A program made the position numbers and the translations under genes. Positions 30,401-40,494 of a stretch of 64,000 bases of DNA are shown here, one piece after another; the first letter of the stretch is position 1; every line of letters begins with the position of its first letter. Under the pieces are notes generated by a model. That model was not told where the DNA came from and searched no databases. It worked only from the letters and a program-made list of their open reading frames with translations. This DNA is from a virus: IMG/VR virus record IMGVR_UViG_3300043448_000423, positions 1 to 64,000 of that record; one strand, given 5' to 3'.

Positions 30401-33400
30401 ATTGAAAGTTGGCGATGAAGTTACTATTGGTGGAGCAACTCAAACAGGATATAATGGTAAGTGGAAGGTTTTAGCATCTGGTCTAACAACTACTGTTTTC
30501 AGAGTAACTGTAAATACAACTCCAGCAGCATCCCCAGCAACTGGTGCTTATTATGTTTCAAATATTACTATTGATCCAGAAAATGCACTAGAAGAAGCTG
30601 GTCGTTACAAAGATGCTAGCAACTTAGTCACTGCAAACCGCCAAGAAATTATTGATAGAGCGTTTGCTGAGGTTTCACTGCAGTATGACGAATCGGCGTG
30701 GGGTACTAATTGGGTAGTACCTGGAGATTCAACTACAGATGACAACAACCGTTATAGAGATGCATATCGCCTGATTCAAAGGAATCGTCAGGAAGTTATT
30801 GATAGAGCATTTGGTGAGATTGCTGTTCAATATACTGAAGCATCTTGGGGAACTAACTGGGTTGTTCCTGGTGATTCTGTAACTACTACTCTTTCTCGTT
30901 ATCTAGATGCATATCGTCTCATTCAAAGAAACAGAAACATCATTGTTGAGACAGCTTATGCAACAGTAGTTGCCAATCCACCATCACCAGCACCAACAAA
31001 TCTTCTTTCTAAGTGTAAGAGAGATATTGGATATTTTGTTGATGCTGTTTCTCTTGATATTTTACTTGGTGGTGGAAACGTATACACTCGTAAGTTTACT
31101 CAATCATACTTCTCCAACAACACCACATTACTAACCAATGGTCTTGCTGGTGAAGTAACTCAATCTAACACAGCATTCAACAAAGCTCGTGATGCGATGA
31201 AGTCAGCAATCAAGAATCTACTCGGTTCTTTTGCTGGTGTTGTTACATCATCTCCAGCTGGTGGAACATGGATTGATGGAAGTTCAGGCACAAAAACTGT
31301 CTATACTGATGGCACTATCACTACTGATAGTACACCTGGAACTCAGGGAGTTTGCACCAACGTTCAAGATGCAATTGATACTTTAACATCAGTCGTTACT
31401 ACTGCTCTAACTAACGTTAATCTCGGCACTCTTCCTGCCGAATCGAACGGTATCACAGAAGGAGCTGGCGAACTCAAGTGTATGCGTGATATTGGTTACT
31501 TTATCGATGCTGTGTCTCTTGATATTGCTCAAGCTGGTGGAAACAGATATTCACGCAAATTCATTCAGCAGTATTTCACAAATAGCACCACTCTTCTAAC
31601 AAATGGTCTTGCTGGAGAAACATCACAGTCAGTGATTGCCTTCAATATGGCAAGAGACATGATGAAGAAGGCGTTGACTAATCAGTTGTATGTCAAGGAT
31701 CTAACTTTATCTGCTGGTCCTGCAACTTATGGTGGCGGTGGTGGAAACATTACGGTTGATCAATCAGGTAATGCTGCATCTTGTGCTGATGTACAATCTA
31801 CCGTAGATACTCTAACTGCAGTTATAACATCTCCACTAACTGCTGGAAATCTCACCTCTCTTCCTGCAGAAACAGTTGGCACAGTTCCAGCTGGAGAAAC
31901 TAAGTGTAAGCGTGATCTTGGTTACATTGTAGATTCCATCGCTCAGGATCTCTTCTGGGGTGGTAACGAGTTTACGATTGATGCGGTCAAAGAATATTTC
32001 ACTAACACAACTACATTATTAACCAACGGTTTAACTGGAGAATTAACACAATCTGTTGTTGCATTTAATGCTGCAAAAGAGATGGTCAAGAAAGCAGTAT
32101 CCAACCAACTATATTCTAAGAATTTAACACTGTCATATGGTCCTGCTAATTATGGTGGAACTGGTGGCAATGTAACTTATAATCAATCTGGTAACTCTGC
32201 TACATGTACTGATGTACAAGCAACAGTTGATACTTTATTTGGTATCGTTACTTCAACACTCAATGCTGGAAGTTTGTCGAGTTTACCACAGCTTTCAAAT
32301 GGTCAGTGGGATTGCGCTAACGTAAGAGCAACTATTGATACTTTAACTGCTATTATTACTACAACATTAAAAGAAGGATCATTAGCTAATCTTCCAGCGG
32401 TTTCTCCTGGATTGTGGTCTCAGGTAAATGAATACAGCAAATGTAAGAGAGATATTGGTTATATTGTTGAAGCGATTACTTCTGATTTACGCCTGGGTGG
32501 AAACGAAGCTACAGTAAATGCTGCTGAGGCATATTATACTGGAACAGGCAATTTTACTGTTACTGGTACTTTATCAACTTCGGGTATAATTACTGGTATT
32601 TCTAGCACAGCTGGATTACTTGCAGGAATGTCGGTAACTAAAACTTCAGGTGCTGGTGCCTTCGGTGATAATGCTGTAATTCAATCTGTTGATAGTTCAT
32701 CACAAATTACCGTTGCTATTTCTTCTGGTAGTTTTACTGCTGGTTCTATAACATTTACTGCAAACCAACTTGATTATATTGAAAACGAGAGAGTAGAAAC
32801 TCTTGATGCATATGATTATGTTAAACAACTTATGATTTCTTCTATGAGAAATCATAATACTTATATTCCAACTGCTAATGTATCATTTAGTACTTCTTCT
32901 TCTATTGTCACATTGACTGGCGGCAGAACTACTGCTGGTTTGGTAGTTGGTATGAAGGTTCAAAGTGTTACTACAATTCCTAGTGATACTGGTAGCAACT
33001 CAACAACAAATTATAATGATTCTCTCGAAGAAATTGTAGATGGTAGAGTTGTTCCAAAAGCATCAAACGTAAGTACAAGAATTTCCACTGGAACTTATAT
33101 CAAGAATATTATTAGTTCAACTCAATTTGAGTTGGGTGAAAAAGGAAGTAAGTTAAATATTGGACTAAGCAAGAAACCATCTTCTAATACTACTGCAAAT
33201 CTTTTCTTCTCAATGGAAGAAGGAACATGGTCAACTGCAGTTGAACCATCAGTAGATAATACTGTTATTCAAGTATACAATGAGTATACAAATACAAACG
33301 GAGAATGTGCTAATATTAAGAGCGCACTTGACACATATTTTACATCTATCAATACAATTATTAATAATGGTATAGGTCAAGTAACTAGAATTCCATCTAC

Positions 33401-36400
33401 TATTAACACAGGTACTTTTGCTCAAAGAGCAACTTTATTTACTCTGAAAGATATTGGATCTCCAACAGATCCTCACTTCTTACAAACAGGAACCCCAGTA
33501 AGATTGGTTCCTAGAGCAAAAGAAGGAGTTTCTGTTGATAAGCGTTTAATTCGTCTTCCAAAAGGATTTGATACAAATACAGTTTATTATATTATTGCTC
33601 CTGGTAGGATAACAGATCCATATGATTATTCTACTACCACATCATTTAATGCTACATCTGGATCTCTACAGAATTTAATGCTAGCAACAAGTATCGAAAA
33701 TGCTGCAGCAGGTATTTTTGTTTATTCTCCAGAAACAGAAGCAGTTGATCCTGACGTAGAAATTGATGTTTATCAATATCTTTTAGATTTAAAATATGAT
33801 TTAAGTAAGTATGAAACTACTGTCAAAGCAAGTAATTTAGAAATATTAACTACAACAGAACCACATATTTTTGACGTTCCAACAACTTCTGATACATTAA
33901 CTGATACACAAAGATTTACTTCTGTATTCTTTAAACCCATTGGTAGTGGTGGTCTTCCATCTATTTCTGGTGGAACTACTTTAAATCCAAATAAAGAATA
34001 TTATGTTAGATATGTAAGTAAATATGAATTTAAAGTTTATGATACTTTAAATGCAGCTATTAACAATCCAGGTTCGCCTTTAGTATTTACTTCTGGATTT
34101 ACACAAAAGTTTTATGTTCTCTCCAATAAGAGAAGATCTCCATTGAGATATGATCCAGCAGCTACTACAGCAAATACAAGTGATGGTACTTGGTATCTTC
34201 AAACTGATACAAGTAAAACTAATAGTATTTTAACTAGAATCAGATCAAATGATTTTGAGACAAAAGATAAAACACCAGATAGCTGGTTTGAAAGATTGTC
34301 TGACGATAGATCTAAAGAAGATAGAGTATATAGATTACGTTATGTAATTCCTAAGTACCTTAAATCTGTTCGTGATCCTCTTCGTGGATTTGTAATTAAA
34401 TCTAGAACAGATTCCACAAGAAAATTACAACCTCAAAAGATACTTTTAAAACCAACTGCTAGCGGAAATTCTTTTGCCCAATTTAGTATTCCAAATACTA
34501 CTGCTGCCGCTCCTGGATTGACATCTGGTAAAGAATATCTTGGTCTAGATGTTAATTCGCAAGGTCCAAACTTTATCTCTGCTTATGATCCATATAATCC
34601 AGAATTACAGGATCCTACACAACCAACCACTTCTTCTCCAAGATTTAGAGTAAGAAAAACTACAAGTGCAAAAGTTACATTTTATGTACAATCTTCGAGA
34701 AAAAGAACAGTTAATAATAAAGATTATCTAGAGTTAACAGTATTTGATATTGGAATTGAGGAGCAAGGATATAAACAAAAAATCTTTACCAGTGTAGAAA
34801 TTACTCCACCTCAAGGTGGCGATGGAATATTTGTTTCAAATACATCTAATTTACCATCGAATGATACTTCAACAGATATTACATGGTCTGGCGCTACTGA
34901 AGGTAGTGCAAGAGTACATGCATATTACGAATATGAAGGCAAGCATTATTTAATTTTGAAAGATGTAAATACAATTACATCTACTTTAGAGTATAGTCCT
35001 TTCCAAGTAACTACCTTTACACAAGGATTAGTATCTGCCAAATTACTAACTGAGCCAGATTTTGGTAGATCATCTAGAGATAGATACTTATATGTAACTG
35101 AAGGAGCAAATGTATATACAATGACTCCAGGTGATACATTGACAGATGATACTGGAGTTTCTTATACTATTGCAGAGGTTGAAGATGTACAGGATTTTGA
35201 CAAAACATTTTACATTTATGATGTTAATACTATTCGCAGAAGAATTTATGGTCAGCAAGATGGTATTTACTATCTAACTTGCATTAGAGGAGATATTAGT
35301 CCATATCCAACTGGATCTGGAGTTGGAGAAAACTTCAAGAATTTCAAATTTAGTCAACCAATTTCAAAATTATATCCAGAGTTTTATAAAAATGATCCAG
35401 AGTGGTATAAACAAATAGATTCTACATTGACGGATCCTCCAGAAACTATTTCTGCTGCTGACAATTATATACATGGTTTAGTTACAGTTAATGATTCTAA
35501 AGGATCTACTACTAAAGAAGCAATCCTTGATTTTATCTCTGATCCAGGATCTAAACAGTACTATTTTAGTGGAAATGTTGTAAAAGATAGTAAAATAATT
35601 AATGTTGATATAGCTGCACAAGAAGGAACCGCTTCCGCTGGTTCTGAAGGAAGAAAGATTCCTATTTCTGGTAATTCTTTATATCCAACGGAAGGGAGAT
35701 TGTATGTAGAACTTCGTAGACCATCTATTGCTCGTTCTGGTAACCACACGTTTGAATATCTTGGTTTTGGTCCTGGTAACTACTCAACTGGTTTCCCACT
35801 TCGTCAAGAAGTTGTTCTATCTGATATTCAAGATTTCTATGCTCAGGCAAAGAGAGAAAATGCTGGTATTGTATTCTATACTGGATTAAACTCCAATGGT
35901 GATTTGTATATTGGTAACAGAAAGATTAATGCTATTACAGGGGAGGAAACGTATTTAGAATCTGCTGCTCTAGTAACTAGTGCTGACGAAGGAGATACGA
36001 TAGGAAATTTTGTAACAACTTTTGATGGTCCAGTTACATTTAATGATAAGGTTTCATTCCTTGCTCCTATTTCGAAGAGTCCTATGGTATCCCAAGCTCC
36101 ATGGCAATGGGATGTACCAGCTCAAGATCCAGCAAGTCCTACACTTGCATTGTCACCACCTTCTATTGAAATTCTATCTAACACTGCAACTGGTGATGAT
36201 AGCAGTTTAACCAGTAATACTAAAACTGGTAAAACTACAGGATCTATTACTTTAACAGGAAATAGAATATCATCGGCAATTTACAATTTTAATAATAGAG
36301 GTATACAGACCTATAGCATAAGAACTGCGGTAGAGCAGTGGACTCCAAATCAATTAAATCCATATGGAAATTCATCACAAAGTCAAGTAATTAACTTTGG

Positions 36401-39400
36401 ATCAAGATTCCCATTAATATCTGGAGATATTTTATTCAAAGGAGAACAGGTAGGATTCTCTGGATCTTTGGGATGGATTTATGCAAGTAATTTTGTAACA
36501 ATTTCTCACACATCACTTTCTGACAAATTAAGTACATTAATTGGATATGGATCTGGTTCTGGAAATAACAAAATAAGATTAAATTGGGCAGTTAATCCAC
36601 AAACTAGCGTAGCGTATACTAATGCTGAAATTGGTATTACATCTTCTGAATATCAAGTTAGGATTGCTGGATCATTTAGTTCAACTCAAGCATCTTTAGG
36701 ACAAAAAGTTTTAGGAACTTGGCCTATAATTAGCAGTAGTTTTGTTGCAAGTAATTCATATATTGATTTACAGATAACAGATACTGTTAGTGTTGGAACA
36801 TATATTATAACTTATGCTCAAGAACCAAATATTAGTATTTCTTTCTCAAATAATCAATGGAAAGAAGTCGGTGTTCTGGGTGCGGAAGTAATTAGAACGG
36901 AAACAGATAGTATTGGTAATTATAAATTAGGAATCAATACAGTTGCTAGATCTGCTACATCTGCATATCTGACTGCGTTTGTTGATCCTGCTACCACAAA
37001 TCCGAGAGCAAATCTTGACGTGGTAGGTGACGCATTTATTAGCGGAAAATCACAACCATCTGGATCATCTTTTGAAACTTCTACAACAAAAACAGAAACT
37101 GGATTAATCAATGCTTTCTTAGTTGGTGGATTTAGTTCTGCGCCATCAAGATTTGCAACTCTAAGAGTAGATACATTAAATAATCGTGTTGGTATTAACA
37201 CAACCAAACAACTTTCTATTTCACAGGTTGCTCGTTCTAGCAACGTTGCTACTATAACGACCTCAACTGCTCATGGATTAGTTGCTGGTAATCAAGTTAC
37301 AATTGATATAACTGGAACTACCTATGCATCGTTTGATGCTACTGCTGCTACAATTCTTGCAAGTCCAGCACCTACAACTACTTCGTTTAGTTATAGTAAT
37401 ACTGGAAGCACTGTGAGTGTTACGGCATTACCTAACGGAACAACTGGTACAGTAATTAAACCATCAAATGATTTAGATAGAACACTTGTTGTTGATGGAA
37501 CTTCTAGATTTACTGATAATGTAAGATTTGAAAAAGATATTGAAATTAATGGTGGTGATATTGAAACAACATTAACTACTCAAAATTTCAATTTCTTAAA
37601 TCAGAGTACATATACTGGAAGTGTTACAGAATCTAGTGGCGTTTATACAACAACTGGTGTAAACATTGCAAATTATGCTGCTTCAATTAATATTGGTACT
37701 AGTAGAACTGATGATCAGTTTATTAATATTGCAAATTCTTCTGATCATGTAAATATCAGAATTGCCAATAATGTTTCAACAGGCACTTCTGCGACATCTA
37801 ATATTTCTAAAGTTAATATTGGTGGAGCATATGGAAATAACGAAACTAACAGTTATGTTTCTTTGGATTCTAAATCAACTAGAATTGCTGGTGATGTAAC
37901 TATTGGTTATCAGAAAGGATTGACTGAAGCATTAACAATTGCTAGCACAGCTGGCACAGTTAATTTCTTTAACACCATCACATCAACTATGAATTTTGGT
38001 GGGGGTGTTTCTACTCTTACAATGGGTGGACAAGGTGGACAAACTAGAATTAAGAATGCTCTTACTGTTGATGCTTCGTTGACAGTAAAATCAAATATTA
38101 CTTTAGTTGGTGGTTTATTATCGCTTAATTTCTCTGCAAACAGAGGAGCACTTGGGTCAACGGCAACTGCACATACAGGAACAGCAACAGGTACACCAGC
38201 ATCAAATACAGTTGATATTATTACAATTGTTAGCACTGATTCTGGGTATACTAATCAAGTTGATACTGCTACTTCTGGTGTATGGGGTTCGTCTGCTACT
38301 GATGCATCGTATCAGCAATCATTTAATACTGGAGCTACTGCGGAACCAATTACTTTACCTGCTTTAACTGGAAATTTCTATTACTTACCTCTGAAATATG
38401 CTCCTACTGGAAACAGAGCTCTTGCAATTGGAGATTATTTGTTAATTGATAGTACTCCAGGAGCAAATAGATGGCCAGAAATTGTAAGAATTTCTTCTTT
38501 ACCACAAAATGCTTCTACTTATAGTTCTGCAACTGGTCCATACTGGGTTGCAGTTGAAAGATTATCAATTGGTACATTTTTACCAAAACCAAGTAATGGA
38601 CATTTAGATGATACTACTATTTACAGAGTAAATATTCAATTTGATGCTACTTGGTTAACTAATAGTCCAACATCTTCTTCAACATCTTTCTCTCTTGCTG
38701 AAATTGGTGGAAGTATTAATAATGGAGATTATATAATTGTTGATAGAAATGATTCTGGAACTTCTGGCGAAGCAGTTAAAATTACTGGAACAACACAATC
38801 AACTCCTAAAAAATTAACAGTCAATAATGGTGCTGCTACACCTCTGACAGTTTTTGAAGTTGATTCGACAAATGGAAATACTATTATTGGCAATCCGAAT
38901 TTAACTACTGCCAATGGTAGTGTGACAATGTATGGAGGATTGACACTTGTAGGTGGAACTCCATCTGGAGGAACATGTGAAGTATTGAAAATTACTGATG
39001 GAGTTAATACTACTTTATCGGTAAACACTTGCACAGGTGATACTGTAATAGGAAATGCTATTGGTGAGATTACTGCTAATAGAGCAGAATTTGGAACAAC
39101 TGCCGCCGCTCATAGTGCTGGCGCAACTGCCACAGTTATATTAACTTCTCCTGCTACAGATAATGCTGTTGGTTCTACGTTATTGAGTCAGGCAATTACT
39201 TCTACAACTGCAACTACAATTTACGTTAATGATATAACTGGTTTTAAATATGATGCAGAAACTGGTGGAAATATTTACATTCTAGTAAGTCAGGAATCTG
39301 GCGGTGAATTTATGAGAATTACTGCAACTCCAGTTAAAACTGGAACGGCAGATAACTCTGGATATCTCATTGTTGCTAGAGGACAGTTATCGACTACTGC

Positions 39401-40493
39401 TAAAACTCATAGTGCAAATGCGGCTGTTAAAGAAATGTATCTCCGCGAGGAGACAACAACTATTATTGATGCAATTAATGGAACAGCAACAAGTGGTTTA
39501 ATAACTATTAAATTAACGAATTCAGATTTAGTTCCTAAGTATCTAGATAGACAACATTATGTTTTAATTGATAGTGAGTGGTTTATTGTTAATAGTAGCA
39601 CAGTAAATGCTCTTAATATTAAATTAGTTAAAACAAATTATGAAAGAGGGGATTTAACTGTTCATGATGATGTAACGGTTAAGGGTGGAAATTTTGATAT
39701 TAAGGGCACTGAAGGATTAATTTCATTGTTCCGTGTAGAAAATAATGATGAACACCATTATGAGCCAGGTAGGGTTGGGATTTTTGCTGATACAAAAATA
39801 AGTGGAAACTTACGTCTATATCCAGCGTTGTGTGTTGAAGATCCAGCTGCTACACAACTCAATTCTCCAAACCCATTTGAAAATACTACTGATCCAGTTT
39901 TCTCTATTGATTCAGTATATGGTGATACATCTGTTGGTAGATTATTAACTGTAAAGGGCATCTCCTCTACATCTCCATCTGCTGCTCAGGCAATATTCGA
40001 CGTACAAAAACTCGGTGTAAATGGTGCAAATAACTTTACAATAAGACAAGATGGTTCTATTGATAGTTTTGGTCAAACTGGATTCTATACTAAAACTGGT
40101 GGAAGAAAGTGGCAATTTGTAAATACTTCAGGAACTAATCTACAATCTAACGTAAATTATGCAGTTGCAGTTGTTTCTGGCACAGGAACATTTATTTTAA
40201 ATCTACCTTCCACTCCGAATACAGGAGATATGATAAGATTTGTTGAAGTTGCTGGTGCATTATCATATAATAATACTTTGGTAATTAGAGCTCCAATTGT
40301 AAATGGAAACCCAGTTCCTATTCAAGGAGACACTATTGGAACTACATTAGGTGGATTGACAACACCATATGCAAGTGGAGAATTAGTTGTTCAAACAAGA
40401 AATGCTGGATTTGGATTGCTATATATTGGACCAACAGATGGAACTAATTTTATCCCATCTGCTTATCAAGGTTGGTGGTTAGTGGAGGTTTGA
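27456..40493 (+). CDS. Giant virion protein (4345 residues), tail-fibre-like
   Basis: A single open frame of 4345 codons. The first 600 residues have a beta-helix-like start (YIYVSPDDFNATDALDNRG, FTIMLAPGTHYVDN). Residues about 805-1690 hold five copies of a Cys-headed helical module (CKRDIGYIVDAI..DL, LLTNGL.GE..QS..AFN.A) alternating with a second module (C.DVQ..VDTL...). Further back are HGL-type beta modules near 855 and 3260 and a compact C-terminal domain ending WWLVEV. Large repeat proteins of this kind occur in cyanophage virions. It is probably a long fibre or a baseplate-attached adhesin. A GC-richer patch at 28740-29215 marks a mosaic domain. The downstream collar proteins follow after one base. 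Confidence 0.85.
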   Translation: MPLTRLDNLLSSKTGKYIYVSPDDFNATDALDNRGNTPLRPFVTIQRAFLEVARYSYVPGVDNDRFDQFTIMLAPGTHYVDNRPGDLDVANIPVFNFDSNTGEWNDSSILDLSNPNNILYRFNGRDGGATIPRGTSLVGTDLRRTQVRALYIPDPADKDVPRCALFNVTGGCYFWQFTILDSQVEGGPLNGKVYSQPGSTQSATPLFSHHKMTNFVFADRDDLSLLYRKIAKCFSKYQTAIDDVYAKEVTANNGRVSDTWDASTSKTYAQNDTVVFGGNAYQAVIAHTSSSDKRPDKNKTYWKILTTTSREFDYAVQENRIVGPLADTIQIDDITISEYNTETLNVKVRTKINHNLFPTQYVVVANTGFSNLLHGSFEVVSISETNPKEFTYRTKATLAQVSFANNETQIPPDANASIQAEVDSVESASPYVFNVSIRSTWGICGIWADGRKATGFKSMVIAQYTGVSLQKDDRAFIRYDEFTNTWNEAPLTDAFATTPYHIKGDAYWKDDWRNFHVRASDDSFIQNVSIFAVGFADHFLLESGGDMSITNSNSNFGNTSMHSKGFKGFAFNQDKGGYITDIIPPQSFSSTPTTTKVSYYPFDVQLTRGSQDTGGSWLSQPKLYLTGDKANNYLDRPAVSINGYRLGARTYINSSKAEKIYTKISADTAAGETQPTVKEAFLYPQGFKKWTATLTTLSPGNLGVGNFDNNPATNETADKAFYNRCQDAANLIDANKTFIQAETFGYIIEKYPYLQDRPYVNPNITAETGRYRDGSNLIKANRAEIVDYAFTQMQTAFPTFTVPGNDNDKCKRDIGYIVDAIAQDLYDGGNENIINATKSYFGAYASISSVSRTNNVATITTSTPHNLAVGAVVAINCSIDAFDDPSATVLSVPSTTTFTYTNVGTNLSNTATGTVSTESGSPISNGLVGEETQSIFAFNRVKDWAKKAISNQLTYKSLLNVTSITASGTTVTVTVNSSNPHGLKVGDEVTIGGATQTGYNGKWKVLASGLTTTVFRVTVNTTPAASPATGAYYVSNITIDPENALEEAGRYKDASNLVTANRQEIIDRAFAEVSLQYDESAWGTNWVVPGDSTTDDNNRYRDAYRLIQRNRQEVIDRAFGEIAVQYTEASWGTNWVVPGDSVTTTLSRYLDAYRLIQRNRNIIVETAYATVVANPPSPAPTNLLSKCKRDIGYFVDAVSLDILLGGGNVYTRKFTQSYFSNNTTLLTNGLAGEVTQSNTAFNKARDAMKSAIKNLLGSFAGVVTSSPAGGTWIDGSSGTKTVYTDGTITTDSTPGTQGVCTNVQDAIDTLTSVVTTALTNVNLGTLPAESNGITEGAGELKCMRDIGYFIDAVSLDIAQAGGNRYSRKFIQQYFTNSTTLLTNGLAGETSQSVIAFNMARDMMKKALTNQLYVKDLTLSAGPATYGGGGGNITVDQSGNAASCADVQSTVDTLTAVITSPLTAGNLTSLPAETVGTVPAGETKCKRDLGYIVDSIAQDLFWGGNEFTIDAVKEYFTNTTTLLTNGLTGELTQSVVAFNAAKEMVKKAVSNQLYSKNLTLSYGPANYGGTGGNVTYNQSGNSATCTDVQATVDTLFGIVTSTLNAGSLSSLPQLSNGQWDCANVRATIDTLTAIITTTLKEGSLANLPAVSPGLWSQVNEYSKCKRDIGYIVEAITSDLRLGGNEATVNAAEAYYTGTGNFTVTGTLSTSGIITGISSTAGLLAGMSVTKTSGAGAFGDNAVIQSVDSSSQITVAISSGSFTAGSITFTANQLDYIENERVETLDAYDYVKQLMISSMRNHNTYIPTANVSFSTSSSIVTLTGGRTTAGLVVGMKVQSVTTIPSDTGSNSTTNYNDSLEEIVDGRVVPKASNVSTRISTGTYIKNIISSTQFELGEKGSKLNIGLSKKPSSNTTANLFFSMEEGTWSTAVEPSVDNTVIQVYNEYTNTNGECANIKSALDTYFTSINTIINNGIGQVTRIPSTINTGTFAQRATLFTLKDIGSPTDPHFLQTGTPVRLVPRAKEGVSVDKRLIRLPKGFDTNTVYYIIAPGRITDPYDYSTTTSFNATSGSLQNLMLATSIENAAAGIFVYSPETEAVDPDVEIDVYQYLLDLKYDLSKYETTVKASNLEILTTTEPHIFDVPTTSDTLTDTQRFTSVFFKPIGSGGLPSISGGTTLNPNKEYYVRYVSKYEFKVYDTLNAAINNPGSPLVFTSGFTQKFYVLSNKRRSPLRYDPAATTANTSDGTWYLQTDTSKTNSILTRIRSNDFETKDKTPDSWFERLSDDRSKEDRVYRLRYVIPKYLKSVRDPLRGFVIKSRTDSTRKLQPQKILLKPTASGNSFAQFSIPNTTAAAPGLTSGKEYLGLDVNSQGPNFISAYDPYNPELQDPTQPTTSSPRFRVRKTTSAKVTFYVQSSRKRTVNNKDYLELTVFDIGIEEQGYKQKIFTSVEITPPQGGDGIFVSNTSNLPSNDTSTDITWSGATEGSARVHAYYEYEGKHYLILKDVNTITSTLEYSPFQVTTFTQGLVSAKLLTEPDFGRSSRDRYLYVTEGANVYTMTPGDTLTDDTGVSYTIAEVEDVQDFDKTFYIYDVNTIRRRIYGQQDGIYYLTCIRGDISPYPTGSGVGENFKNFKFSQPISKLYPEFYKNDPEWYKQIDSTLTDPPETISAADNYIHGLVTVNDSKGSTTKEAILDFISDPGSKQYYFSGNVVKDSKIINVDIAAQEGTASAGSEGRKIPISGNSLYPTEGRLYVELRRPSIARSGNHTFEYLGFGPGNYSTGFPLRQEVVLSDIQDFYAQAKRENAGIVFYTGLNSNGDLYIGNRKINAITGEETYLESAALVTSADEGDTIGNFVTTFDGPVTFNDKVSFLAPISKSPMVSQAPWQWDVPAQDPASPTLALSPPSIEILSNTATGDDSSLTSNTKTGKTTGSITLTGNRISSAIYNFNNRGIQTYSIRTAVEQWTPNQLNPYGNSSQSQVINFGSRFPLISGDILFKGEQVGFSGSLGWIYASNFVTISHTSLSDKLSTLIGYGSGSGNNKIRLNWAVNPQTSVAYTNAEIGITSSEYQVRIAGSFSSTQASLGQKVLGTWPIISSSFVASNSYIDLQITDTVSVGTYIITYAQEPNISISFSNNQWKEVGVLGAEVIRTETDSIGNYKLGINTVARSATSAYLTAFVDPATTNPRANLDVVGDAFISGKSQPSGSSFETSTTKTETGLINAFLVGGFSSAPSRFATLRVDTLNNRVGINTTKQLSISQVARSSNVATITTSTAHGLVAGNQVTIDITGTTYASFDATAATILASPAPTTTSFSYSNTGSTVSVTALPNGTTGTVIKPSNDLDRTLVVDGTSRFTDNVRFEKDIEINGGDIETTLTTQNFNFLNQSTYTGSVTESSGVYTTTGVNIANYAASINIGTSRTDDQFINIANSSDHVNIRIANNVSTGTSATSNISKVNIGGAYGNNETNSYVSLDSKSTRIAGDVTIGYQKGLTEALTIASTAGTVNFFNTITSTMNFGGGVSTLTMGGQGGQTRIKNALTVDASLTVKSNITLVGGLLSLNFSANRGALGSTATAHTGTATGTPASNTVDIITIVSTDSGYTNQVDTATSGVWGSSATDASYQQSFNTGATAEPITLPALTGNFYYLPLKYAPTGNRALAIGDYLLIDSTPGANRWPEIVRISSLPQNASTYSSATGPYWVAVERLSIGTFLPKPSNGHLDDTTIYRVNIQFDATWLTNSPTSSSTSFSLAEIGGSINNGDYIIVDRNDSGTSGEAVKITGTTQSTPKKLTVNNGAATPLTVFEVDSTNGNTIIGNPNLTTANGSVTMYGGLTLVGGTPSGGTCEVLKITDGVNTTLSVNTCTGDTVIGNAIGEITANRAEFGTTAAAHSAGATATVILTSPATDNAVGSTLLSQAITSTTATTIYVNDITGFKYDAETGGNIYILVSQESGGEFMRITATPVKTGTADNSGYLIVARGQLSTTAKTHSANAAVKEMYLREETTTIIDAINGTATSGLITIKLTNSDLVPKYLDRQHYVLIDSEWFIVNSSTVNALNIKLVKTNYERGDLTVHDDVTVKGGNFDIKGTEGLISLFRVENNDEHHYEPGRVGIFADTKISGNLRLYPALCVEDPAATQLNSPNPFENTTDPVFSIDSVYGDTSVGRLLTVKGISSTSPSAAQAIFDVQKLGVNGANNFTIRQDGSIDSFGQTGFYTKTGGRKWQFVNTSGTNLQSNVNYAVAVVSGTGTFILNLPSTPNTGDMIRFVEVAGALSYNNTLVIRAPIVNGNPVPIQGDTIGTTLGGLTTPYASGELVVQTRNAGFGLLYIGPTDGTNFIPSAYQGWWLVEV
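29877..32490 (+). repeat. Internal protein-level repeats of the giant gene
   Basis: Five copies of K-C-(K/M)-R-D-(I/L)-G-Y begin near 29880, 31011, 31475, 31902 and 32440. Between them a second unit C-(A/T)-(D/N)-V-(Q/R)-x-(T/A)-(V/I)-D-T-L recurs near 31353, 31780, 32203 and 32315, with a diverged copy near 33304. The copies are similar in protein but not identical in DNA, so the duplications are old. Confidence 0.85.
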
Positions 40494-40494
40494 T

